A stretch of 20,171 nt of DNA, from contig JADNYJ010000569.1 in assembly GCA_015501075.1 (NCBI GenBank), positions 1 through 20,171 on the forward strand, given 5' to 3'. Within the stretch, counting starts at the first letter, position 1. Each line of letters begins with the position of its first letter. The notes under the pieces were generated by a model. It was not told the DNA's origin and searched no databases. It saw nothing but the letters and a program-made list of their open reading frames with translations. Source of the stretch: Gymnopilus junonius (lineage: Eukaryota; Basidiomycota; Agaricomycetes; Agaricales; Galerinaceae). Shown piece by piece: positions 10,020 to 19,068 of the stretch. The translations under genes and the position numbers were made by a program.

Positions 10020-11105
10020 TCAGGTGATGTAAAAGAGATTTGGTTGATCGGTTCCTACATCGAGTCCCCAGAAGGGTCGATGGCCATATCCGAGCGTGTT
10101 CCAGATGAGATCGAATGTCGATGTCCTTGCCGTGGCAGTGCAAGCAACCACAGGAATTTCATATCCCGTGTAGTTGCGGAGGGTGTTGAGCTTGCGATAT
10201 AGTGGCCGAAAGTCCTCTCCACCCCATTCATCAATGCAGTGGGCCTCATCGGCGACCACAGCAGTTAGGCGGGTGCGGAAATGCGAGTCCTTCCAGAGTT
10301 TTTGAAAGCTCTCTGAGAGTGCCATCTCTGGGGACATGTACACGATAGCGGCTGTTGTTTGGACCTCCTTCCAAAGACCGACCATTTTCCTAGTGTCTTC
10401 ATTGATAACGAGGGCTTGGATACCCTTTGCCGTAGCTTGCTGAGCCTAAGACATGAAATAAGCATTAAGAAAGAGGATACACTGTGGAAGGCGTACCTGG
10501 TCACGTTCCAGTGCTTTCAAAGGGCTAATAACAATAACTAGCTTCCCTTTTCCTCCTAGAACAGCGAGCCCTTCAAAAATGAGGCTTTTTCCATAGCCAG
10601 TGCCAGCACAGAAGATGCTGTCGTACCCTTGAAGTATTCGGTGTATTAAGTGGACTTGCCAGTCATCCGGCATGTAGGAAAGCTTCAATTTGTCGATAAG
10701 AGTTGAAGGTATTGATGTTAACGATAACTCTGGTGGTAAGTTCATTTTGATTCTGCGTAGGCATTGAGAGTTGTTGTGCTTTCTTCGACGAGGTGTTTCC
10801 AAGGGAGTGAGCAAAGCGGTTGACCTAGAAGGGGTCGACGGCTGCATTCTGGTTGATGGAGAATGATCCCTGTGTGGTGTAGAAGGGCTCTGAGTTGTAT
10901 TGGAACCTCCTCGATGCTTGGAAGGGGTGGTGGGCTGAGGAGTTGGATGGGGAGCTGATGGGGGATCTGAGGTCAATATTGCCGAGCTCATAGTGACACG
11001 AAGAGAAGGATCTGTGCCAAAATTCTTTGTCAAATCAATAATGCGATGCCAATAATCAATTTGAAGCTTACCTGGAGGTCGGATGGTATGATTTGAGTGA
11101 ACCAA
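10020..11105 (-). CDS. RecQ-like DEAH helicase, only the first RecA domain
   Basis: RecQ helicases unwind DNA with ATP using two RecA-like domains. Here the first is complete: a Q-like element (DDWQVHLIHRILQGYD), Walker A AGTGYGKS, motif Ia SPLKALERDQ, motif II ADEAHCIDEWG and motif III ACTATA. The frame then stops at 10020-10022 after DQPNLFYIT, so motifs IV-VI, the zinc-binding and the HRDC regions are absent. One intron (10446-10496) is clear; a second (11012-11071) is possible because it has good splice ends and is a multiple of three. ATG at 11105 gives about 344 residues if that stretch is retained; ATG at 10991 gives about 306. The first 120 residues are rich in Ser, Thr and Pro and probably disordered. 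With half the motor missing, strand unwinding is unlikely. Similar truncated RecQ-like genes are common in Agaricomycetes and also occur near chromosome ends in fungi (from memory). No frame breaks were found. Confidence 0.85.
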
Positions 11106-11304
11106 GTGAGGGTGATTAAAAGTGGATGAAGGTCGAAAAGACGGTGCAAAATGACTAGGAAGGTGTTGAGGTAAAATAGATTAAAATTGAGAATAAGATA
11201 AAGTGAGATCGAATTAAGAAGCTAGTAGAGTTTCATGTCGAACGAGGGAGAGGTGGTGTCGCCAGAAATTCGCAAATGTCCCTATGGTTTTTGGCACTTA
11301 GGAT

Positions 11305-11455
11305 CAAGCCCCTCCTGCGGAGGTACTGTACAAACACGAAAATTACTGTAAACGGACGGAGTAAACAAAGATCCTTCCTAATCTGTTTTGTTTACGCTAC
11401 AAACAAAACCTCCGCAGGACGGTGGCTTGGAATGAACCTACGCCAGAGGGGCTTG
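11305..11455. repeat. Nested inverted repeat, foldback or MITE-like
   Basis: Three perfect pairs nest inside one another: CAAGCCCCTC at 11305-11314 with GAGGGGCTTG at 11446-11455, CCTGCGGAGGT at 11314-11324 with ACCTCCGCAGG at 11408-11418, and GTAAACAAA at 11361-11369 with TTTGTTTAC at 11387-11395. The whole could fold into one long hairpin. It lies about 200 bases upstream of the helicase start. No target duplication was evident. Confidence 0.6.
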
Positions 11456-11598
11456 TGACAGACTGACACTTTTAGAGGGTTTACTCGCTCTCGACGCTTG
11501 GAGCGGTTTCCTCTCCGCTCTTCATGAAATTTGAGAATTTGTTACTTTATGATGTGGTGCATTTATTTTTGAATTTAATTATTATTGGCATTTGAACG

Positions 11599-11835
11599 TA
11601 CTGTACTAATTCATTCAATTCGGCGGTCACGGGTCACAGGCCCTCCCAAATTGACGAAAAGTCACAGAGGTCACGCAAAAATCGGTCAAAAATGCCCCAA
11701 AAACACATTCGGAAGGCCAAAAAAGCTTACAAATCCATCAAAATCGCACCAAATATGGTAATTTGCCGAAATCAAAATTTCGTCAGGTGGGTCACAGGTC
11801 ACACAGCCTGCCGAATTGAATGAATTAGTACAGTA
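11599..11835. mobile_element. MITE with 24-base perfect inverted ends and TA flanks (Tc1/mariner-like)
   Basis: The 26 bases at 11599-11624, beginning TACTGTACTAATTC, are the exact reverse complement of 11810-11835. Taking the outer TA on both sides as the target-site duplication leaves 24-base perfect terminal inverted repeats (11601-11624 and 11810-11833) around 185 bases of non-coding DNA. GGGTCACAGG is repeated directly just inside each end (11631-11640 and 11789-11798). Small size, no ORF, long perfect ends and TA duplication fit a non-autonomous element moved by a Tc1/mariner-type transposase. The perfect ends suggest recent movement. No transposase is in the window. Confidence 0.85.
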
Positions 11836-13040
11836 GCTCTCAATTGAATGAGCATTGCAAAAGTGTTTGCAGAGCTCCAAGTTCGAAATTCTGCCCTTGG
11901 AACACCAATTAGAAGGATCAAAATTCTGAGTCTCGGCGCATTTGATATCTATACTCATCTAGGCCCCCCATTATAACAAAATAATGAAAATGTAGGCCAG
12001 AGACTCGCATGAGCATCAGCGACGCAGCTGAAATCAAAATTCTGAGCGCGTATCACGTGATTAAAAGCTATCAGAACCGTTTCTCCTCTCGCTTTCGTCT
12101 GCGAAATCTTTCCCTTGGTACTAACCCAAAATTCTCAAAAATATTTCAATAAGCTTAAATAATGCCTTGAAATAGGTGTGCCAAGTTTTGTTCAAGAGCA
12201 TTTAATATGGACTGTATTATAATGGTGCCAGTTGAGAGCTCAAATTCCTGCTCAATATAAACTTTGTTACCTAAATCTGAGAGCAATAGCAGGATGAATA
12301 AATTAAAAAATAGTATAGTCACATTAGAAATCATCTACTGTAAGCGTTAAAAAAGGATCTATAACTAGAGATGGCTTTCTTCAAGAGAGCGACGCAGTTT
12401 AGTGAACCCTCCAGGTTGGTCATCTTTGCGCAAGCTCTTTCTGACAAAGGTTCCAGGTTCCCGGGCAGCAGCTGGGCTTGCTCCAAGCTTATAAGAAAGC
12501 TAGTGACATCTGAATGAGACAAGGGAATGCCCTTTGGGGCAGCCATTGCCCATGTCACCGCATTATTGCATACAAAGTTTAGTATGACCTCTCAAAAAAG
12601 TACGATCTGAGCAATCTATTCAGTAAAGATTCCATCCAAAGTTTAGTGCTTCGTGAACGGTTGAAAGGAAAAGAAACATGCATGACTCATAACGGTCCTA
12701 TCCTGACAGGCTGCCATTTAGAAATTGAATATGAGCGCTGTTCGAGACAACCAGAATAGAAATTTTCAAGCAGCAAACTTCCATGGATGTAGTAGTAAAA
12801 ATGCGGCGGGAATGCAGGTCAACGACAAAGTAAACAAATCGATTCGTCGAGGAGGCCCTTTGATGGTCAAATTTGAAATTTCGAACCACTGACGGTCCGG
12901 ACCATCCGCTACTGAAGGATGCCGAGGTGCCGATAACGAACAGTCATAAACAGCCAATTATGAGGCCGTGACACGCTCAACTTCAACTTTCATTCACAAA
13001 TCAACGCATCTTAAGACAGTTAGCGATCTTTTTCGCAGAA
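11836..13040. other. AT-rich stretch without a supported gene
   Basis: No exon chain was supported. ATCAAAATTCTGAG occurs twice in the same direction (11917-11930 and 12033-12046). An open frame at 12331-12558 (-) of 75 residues has moderately protein-like composition but no motif. The last 60 bases form the leader of the next gene and contain pyrimidine-rich patches and CAACTTCAACTTTC near 12978. Confidence 0.4.
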
Positions 13041-13792
13041 ATGACTGTGAGTAGAACATGTGTTCATACCGCACCTTAACGTGCTGATCAGTTACAGGAT
13101 CTCACCTTTTGCTATTTGCATATGAACCGGAATGATCTTCTTATCCTTGATACAGTGGACACAGCAGAATACATGAGCGGAGAACTATCCGACGATGGTA
13201 CGCGCTTTTATTACGGAACGCTGTCTGAAGTATTCAAAAACCTCCTTCAGAACTTGATATTCCGTCTCATTTGATCCCTCCAAACCCTGACGATTCAGAC
13301 AGTGGGTGACCATTTCCCTAATTCGTTTGCATCGATGCTTATGCGTAATTACAAGTGTTGCCCTCCCAAATTCACCCGTCATATCCCTACGGTAATCCGA
13401 CACATATTAAACACCCTTCGGCCAAGCCTCGACCGGGTTATGACCCTGGATCGCGTGCTTTATTCGAGGACATGGGTTATGCAGGTGGTGGGGTAAATGG
13501 CACACTACGGTGGCGTGACCTCGGGCTGGATGATTTACTTCCGGTCGATGAAGCCAAGGAAGAGGCTAAAAGGGCAATGCAAGCCAGAAAAATGGCGAGT
13601 GGCGCTTCGAATAATAATCCTCAAGGACAGCAACAACCTCAACCACCACCACAAGGTCAACAAGGCCAAATGAATGAGGATGAAGACGAGGATGAAGAAG
13701 AGGAAAATGATGAAAATAATATTGATGACCTTGACGAAGAGGAGGAGGAGGAAGAAGAGGAAGAAGAGGATAGTGAGGGTGATGAAGAATAA
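13041..13792 (+). CDS. Unrecognised protein of 197 residues with Gln/Pro region and acidic tail
   Basis: Four exons (13041-13046, 13098-13197, 13251-13301, 13356-13792) sum to exactly 594 bases with no stop. The introns are 51-54 bases with donors GTGAGT, GTACGC and GTGGGT. The first exon holds only ATGACT. The N-terminal third (LTFCYLHMNRNDLLILDTVD, then EYMSGELSDD) looks folded. The middle has IPSHLIPPNPDD, a Pro/Tyr/Gly-rich stretch and GSRALFEDMGYAGGGVNGTL, followed by LRWRDLGLDDLLP and a short charged helix (EAKEEAKRAMQARKM). Then come a Gln/Pro-rich linker and a tail almost purely Asp and Glu, suggesting binding to basic partners such as histones or ribosomal proteins (inference). I do not recognise the family; the evenly protein-like sequence and clean splice structure argue for a real, conserved gene. 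It ends 118 bases from the end of RRP4, tail to tail. Confidence 0.75.
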
Positions 13793-13910
13793 GGCAAGGT
13801 ATGCCAGTGGTTTCCACCATGAAATATGTCTGACTGAAAGTTTTGATAATAATAGGGTGTTAAAGGATACACAAGGTTATGGACAGGGGAGTTCTCTGAG
13901 GCTCCTTTGG

Positions 13911-15221
13911 TCAACGTCCGACAGTTATCGATGCCACTAAAGCGTCACCAAAGTCCTGTTGAAAGAGGTCCCTTACGTTGGTCTCTTGCTCTACAGTCCA
14001 CTCATACGCCTCTAGCAACAAGGTATCCGTCAATGGTATGAAATGGGAAGTCAGCACGCGTATTACGTGCGTGACTCGCGATATCGCTGTTCGTGTTGCT
14101 TCATCGATTTCCTGATAAAATTAATTTTAACAAATTCATGTCGGTAAAATTAGTAAAAAGGGTACTCACATCGTTTACATTGGAATAAACTGCTTCCGCG
14201 TCGAATCCCTCTTCTCCCTCTTGCTCACTTGCTTTTACGTGTTTGCTTACCCAGATGTATCCATTTAGGCCAAGTATTAGGTCGACACCGCAGGGTAATG
14301 TCAGAAAATGCGACTTCAGGCGTCTTACTAGGATTGGCGGAACTGCCACCAGCTGCCCATTTCTAAGCTGTTCCGCATGCGTTAGAGCTTTTTTATCGGT
14401 GCCAGAATGAAATTCGGTACTTTGCCATATTTGAGTGACCGGGTGTGTAAGGACATAGCGCCATCTGAAAAAAAAGCCTGGACCTCAGCTACTAGTAAAT
14501 CCCCTCCTCGAAAAAGCCTCGCATTTGCAGTTCGTCGCTCTCCAGTTTCCGACGCTATGTCATATATTCCACGTCAGTTGACAACTGACACCTTTTGAAT
14601 GATGGAATTAAGATGTGCCTACCTGAACACCTCCGGGCAAATTTACTGATGATAACATGAGAACGGCGTCCTGCCTTGAATGTGCATCCACTTTCCATCT
14701 GCGAGGTTGTACCTGGGGAAAGTTAAAAATAATTAATGACCACTCTCTCCGAATCAAACAATACCGTATGAGGTACCTCCGTAATACGTCCTACAACAAG
14801 GTCGCCCACTTCGGGATTGTAACTGTCGTAAATCTCCTAAAATGAGATGACAGAAGGACGTTTTCCGAGTGCTCCTTTCTCACCGACTTCGGATTGCCCT
14901 AACAGTTACAAGCTTGTTCACGCGTTCGATGGTTCCTGCAACAGATGCGATGACCTCTTCGCTGTCCACGTATGTCCCATGACCTCTGTTTCACTTCCTA
15001 GTCAGAAGGAGCAGGCTTAATTCACACTGGAGGAGTCCACACCGCATGTAAGCTTGTGAAGATGTCAAAGATTCTCCTGGGCAAGTTAATCTAGAGCCTG
15101 AGGAATCAAAATCTTCGTAATCGTCAATGTCCATAAACTCGTTTTCGACTTTCGGGTAATGCCTAGTTTCTTCATAGGTGGTTATGCTCGATATTGCGGG
15201 AAAAGAAGTGAAGGAGATCAT
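13911..15221 (-). CDS. RRP4: Exosome RNA-binding subunit Rrp4 (EXOSC2), one-base frame break in exon 5
   Basis: Rrp4 is a cap subunit of the RNA exosome, guiding RNA into the 3'-5' degrading core in nucleus and cytoplasm. The N-terminal domain holds [21 protein letters not shown]. The S1 domain (about residues 94-180) holds [15 protein letters not shown] and [15 protein letters not shown]. The KH domain carries GLNGYIW, with its GxNG signature. Exons on the minus strand are 15221-15043, 14985-14884, 14822-14777, 14712-14623, 14554-14421, 14367-14170 and 14111-13911, with introns of 53-68 bases. The total is 950 bases, one short of a whole number of codons. The break is at the C4 run 14501-14504 (plus strand): one more G in the coding strand turns EEG-stop into [15 protein letters not shown] full-length product would be about 316 residues, normal for the family. 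The ATG at 15221 is the first in frame; a GTAAGT donor just upstream (near 15240) allows an alternative 5' exon. Since Rrp4 is essential and single-copy in fungi, a sequence error is the likeliest cause of the break. Confidence 0.95.
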
Positions 15222-16490
15222 GGTAGGAAGTGAGTCTGACTTACGAAGTTGAATTTCCACAATTCAAGGAGCGATTTAGGCAGCGTTAGGTTAGGGTTTA
15301 GACTCCTTGTGTTCTTGATTACCCTCGGCCAATCTAACTGCGCTCTGCAAGCTCATGGGTGTACCTAAAGTGCTTTTTGTCTGGCCAGGAAGTTGTAATT
15401 ATTGTTCATCAAGCACCAGAAATGATCTGACATATGTAACTGCTGGCACAGTTCTCCCACTGGCGTCGGTATCAGTTTGGCAGAGTCAGCTTGACCCATT
15501 TGCTTCATTTTTCACTCGTCTGAAAGTTTTTGTTTGAACTCTACATGTGTCTGTCATTTGTCCGAGGTCCAAGTTTAATGGAGTGTAATATCCATTGGCG
15601 GTCCGATCGATATCTTGTCCCATTCATTTGGAATCTTGGACTGCAGCAGTTCGTCGACTCTAAAATTACCCTTCGGCCCCGTCAACTAAGATGTTTATTA
15701 ATTCCATTGCTTAGATACTTGATACGATAAAGTGCCTTTCATTAAAATTCAACAGGATATTTTTGTGCTCAGGCAGATCCTGAGGGTTGTACCAGCCCGG
15801 GATGCGTCTTGTATTTTATATCTGTAAAAGCATCATCCGAAAGTCTCTGTGATAATTGATCCATCATCGGGATCCTTGAGTAGAATGTAGGCGAATATTA
15901 ACCGAAGGTAATATTTCGGACCTCAGTTTTCATGTAGGTCTTGGAATTCGCAAAATTCTCAGCGCTCGGAGGCTGCGCTTCTCAGGATCAAGGATGTGCA
16001 TGTTCCCGATTCTTCCGGGTCTTGAGGCCTTGGCCCTTGAGGTTTGAGCCATGATGATATATGCAATTCTTTTGATGCTGCCTGCTATTTTAGTTTGATC
16101 ACACGACAAATTTGCTTCGTCTTTAAGTAGATCAAAATTGTGAGTAGTTCTTTAGCGCCTTTACTAAGACGTCTCCAAAAGCCCGATGAGGGACACTGGT
16201 ATTTAGGCAAGAAAATAATATTTATCTTCTATTACACTACCTCGAAACCTCGACAAGCTATGGGTAAAAATGGGAACACGACTATTGGTGGTAAGGCTAC
16301 ATTTAGATTACAGGATGATGAGTGCACGACAACGCGAATAACGTATGGATAGCAAGCGAGAGTGACAAAAACTTCTAGAACGAGTCGATCTGAAGGGTAG
16401 ACCCTGGACTGGATGCGAGTAAAGTGATTAGCGTGGTATGATGATCCGTTACTAAGAATATTTACCGAGACGGATTGGTCTACATTTTTT
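15222..16490. other. Intergenic stretch between RRP4 and the MYND gene
   Basis: About 1.27 kb with no exon chain on either strand. It holds the promoter side of RRP4 on the left and the 3' flank of the MYND gene on the right. An imperfect inverted repeat lies at 15892-15918 (CGAATATTA, 8-base loop, TAATATTTCG). Open frames at 15355-15537, 15530-15730 and 16140-16352 lack any protein-like pattern. Confidence 0.4.
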
Positions 16491-17211
16491 TTACTTGTAC
16501 GCAAGGAAATAAGCCGAAAGAGCTGGTAGGTCATTGGAACCTGCATCTGAATATCCCTGCCGTCGAGAGCCATTAAACTTCAAAACGACGACAGGACCGC
16601 ACCAAGCTTTCTCGGCGGCACCGGAGGTTATGTGGAAGATCGAGCGGTTGACCGGGCTGCCCCTCTGGAGCGCCTGAGGAGCATACCAGAGGTGGAGAGG
16701 AAAACGTAATGGTTCGCCATTGAGCCCCTCAGTCAGAACCAGACTCTTTATTTCATTGCCTTCGAAGTGAGAATCGAGCAGTGGAACAGGGCACAGTGCT
16801 TGAGAGGACTTTGGAGAAGGTCGGCAGCTGACGTTAACGATCCTCGGTCGCTCTGTAGGCATTTTCCGTTAGTCTAATTCGGACGTAGCATGGGCTGTTT
16901 GACATACCATCTTCCGGCGAGAACAAAATAGCGGATACAGAGATGAACTGTGGCTCTGCAGGCGGCGGAGTGGCAATCATATTCATGTTGTATGAGCCAG
17001 CCGGACTCATAGCAGGGATACATTCCTTGCGATGACGAGGCCAATCCTACAGGACTAAAGTCAGCAAAGAAAGGGTAGGGAGTACACTCCTACTGACGCT
17101 ATGAATATGCTCTGGTGAGCAATACCAGGCACTCTGGCAACGACTACACCACATAGATGTAGGGCGGCAGCAAAGGGTGCATGGGTGGTTAATCACAGGC
17201 ACGGCGTGCAT
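16491..17211 (-). CDS. MYND-type zinc-finger protein, about 204 residues
   Basis: MYND fingers bind two zinc ions and dock proline-rich partners. Three exons (17211-17098, 17046-16908, 16852-16491) splice in frame through introns of 51 and 55 bases to 204 residues. The finger is at residues 10-48: CTLC, CSRC, WYCSPEH, then DWPRHRKEC after the first intron, supplying all ligands in the usual order (Cys4, then Cys-His and His-x3-Cys). Residue 39 onward has no catalytic motif; in particular no SET domain is seen. The C-terminal part (FPLHLWYAPQALQ, WCGPVVVLKFNG, LPALSAYFLAYK) fits a family of small basidiomycete MYND proteins of unknown role (from memory). ATG at 17211 is the first in frame; the open frame extends a little upstream without another ATG. 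It is divergent from Y14, with about 800 bases between them. Localisation and partners cannot be told. Confidence 0.85.
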
Positions 17212-18018
17212 AATACGGTCGGAAAGCGGAAGCAAATTGTTCAAGCCGAGAAAATGGGTGTTGCCAACTTGGGGCTTTCGAGTGAGTTCGGTCCTCCTTT
17301 AATATGCGGAGGACTCAAAGGGCCAGTGATATGATACAAAGTCGGTCCGTGTCGATGCGAATAGTTTGAAACTTGTTAACCAAGTTGGGTAGCTTCAGGA
17401 AATCGCGATTTCAGGATTCCACGATCCCAGCGATCAATTCAGAAAGGTAATTATATGCATGTTGTCCAAACAGGTTCAGGCACACACACTGACGGGGAAT
17501 GCCTCTGAGAGATTGGCCGTGGCCCGTGGAATTTTACAAAAGGATCGGGATCAAAAAGAAAAAAGGCGTCGGATAGACAATTCAACAAACGTCCAAAGGC
17601 AATTTTACCCTATTCTTTGGGCAAGGATGATTTTGGTATGTCTTTCGGCCAGGGTAGAATACTTACTTCCCTTTTAGTGAGGAGAATGAATACCAGAAAT
17701 AACACCAGCTGCGCATTCAGTCCTACCTAAGGCGCGTAGCAGAGAAAGAGTAAATCAAAGACAAGCTTACAAGACATCAATTAATCACCTTATTAAGTAC
17801 ATATCTGTTTGAACCGTTGCTTGGAGTTTTTTAGAAAGCAAGCCAACATGGTTTCCAGTCACCCAGAATCACGTTTCGCTGATGGCGGTGCACACAAGAC
17901 CAAATCTCCGGAATTTTCGGCCGGGCGGAGAGCTGGAGTTCGAGTATGTGACACTTACGTCACGCTTCTGTTTTCAACCAAATTTATACCGGCAACAACT
18001 TCAGAATTATAAGCCAAG
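17212..18018. other. Divergent intergenic region between MYND and Y14 genes
   Basis: No gene was supported. A short perfect hairpin lies at 17291-17314 (GTCCTCC, 10-base loop, GGAGGAC), 80 bases upstream of the MYND start. The open frame 17459-17677 (+) contains a Lys/Arg-rich run (QKDRDQKEKRRR) but no further support. The right end is the promoter of the Y14 gene; no TATA box was obvious. Confidence 0.4.
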
Positions 18019-18741
18019 ATGTCCGACGATGAGATGAATATTGACGAATGTATGTGTTACTGCGCGCTTATTACGTTGGCGTTTATTAAAATACGAGCAA
18101 TGAAGTGACGTCGGGGGGTGCTGTGAGGAGACGAGGAAGAGGTTTCCAAAATACAGGTACTATTCATTCGCGAGCTTAACGCGTCAAATCTCATCGCACG
18201 GACGAGCTATGTAGGAGGAAACGAGGGCACAGTTACTGCAGAACCCACCTATGATCGTGTTGAAAGTACACAAACCAAGGATTCCGATACCAAAGCTGCA
18301 CGATGTCTGTTATCCTGATTCCATAAACCTGGCTCAGTGCTGAGGAATCTCACAGCTGTCGAAGGATGGATTGTCCTTGTTACCAACGTACACGAAGAAG
18401 CAACTGAGGAAGATGTTCAAGACAAGTTTGCAGAATTCGGCGAAATCAAGAACTTGCATTTGAACCTTGATCGTCGAACAGGTTATGTAAAGGTGTGTTA
18501 TGGGTTTTGTATACACTTCTGATAGGAGTGGCTCACTGGACCTTGTATTATATAGGGCTATGCATTAGTGGAATACGAGACAATGACAGAAGCCCAGGCA
18601 GCCATTGACGGAGCATCTGGTACACCTTTATTGGAACAGGTTATCCAGTGCGACTATGCATTCGTCCGACCACCACCTTCTGGTCCCAAAAAGGGCCGCC
18701 CTGCGCGAGGGCGCAGTGCTAGCCCTAACAGACGAAGATAG
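18019..18741 (+). CDS. RBM8A: Exon-junction-complex core protein Y14 (RBM8A)
   Basis: Y14 pairs with Mago nashi and sits with eIF4A3 upstream of exon junctions, marking spliced mRNA for export and surveillance in nucleus and cytoplasm. Five exons (18019-18049, 18106-18156, 18215-18304, 18356-18492, 18556-18741) give 164 residues with no frame break. The N-terminal part is acidic ([10 protein letters not shown]), then Arg-rich (VRRRGRGF). The RRM spans about residues 59-140: [20 protein letters not shown] holds RNP2, and GYVKGYALVEY holds RNP1. A short basic tail rich in Gly, Arg and Ser follows ([15 protein letters not shown]), like the C-terminal Arg/Ser region of animal Y14. In this family the RRM face binds Mago rather than RNA. 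Introns are 51-63 bases. A Mago gene is not in the window. Confidence 0.95.
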
Positions 18742-19068
18742 TAGATACTAGATATATCTATCCTCTGGAATACCTTCGTTATGCTTCAAGTTTCTGTGAC
18801 TACTATTTGTAGCGTCTGATATATAAATGCACCTCCTCTTTTTTGAAATTCACGACTAAGCAACTTGTATAATTCTTGTGGTATATGGGAATATATGCCA
18901 TCTTGTAGTCAATCCTGCAAGGATCGTCAAGAAAGCATTCTCTCTAAACCTTCTGCCCACTGTGCAGGGCTCGGAGACTTACTTCCAAGCAGCCCAGAGT
19001 TTCCCACGCTCGTCGTTTGACGGGTCACTTCTTCGTTCGGTCTCCGCGTCCTTTACACGTTGAACAAA
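18742..19068. other. Spacer between Y14 and HP1 genes
   Basis: This 327-base spacer holds the 3' end of the Y14 gene and the promoter of the HP1 gene. ATATATAAAT at about 18820 could serve as an A-rich polyadenylation element. No gene was seen; the open frame 18878-19063 has no support. Confidence 0.5.

Noticed and set aside
11836..12239. Possible second element bounded by GCTCTCAATTG and CAGTTGAGAGC
   Set aside because: The ends match over only 11 bases with one mismatch, and no target duplication is visible, so it could be chance.
13566..13914. Minus-strand Ser- or Leu/His-rich ORFs
   Set aside because: They are the complement of the GAA/GAG-rich acidic tail of the plus-strand gene.
16232..16573. 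Minus-strand ORF of 113 residues
   Set aside because: It overlaps the end of the MYND gene in another frame and has no motif or splice support.
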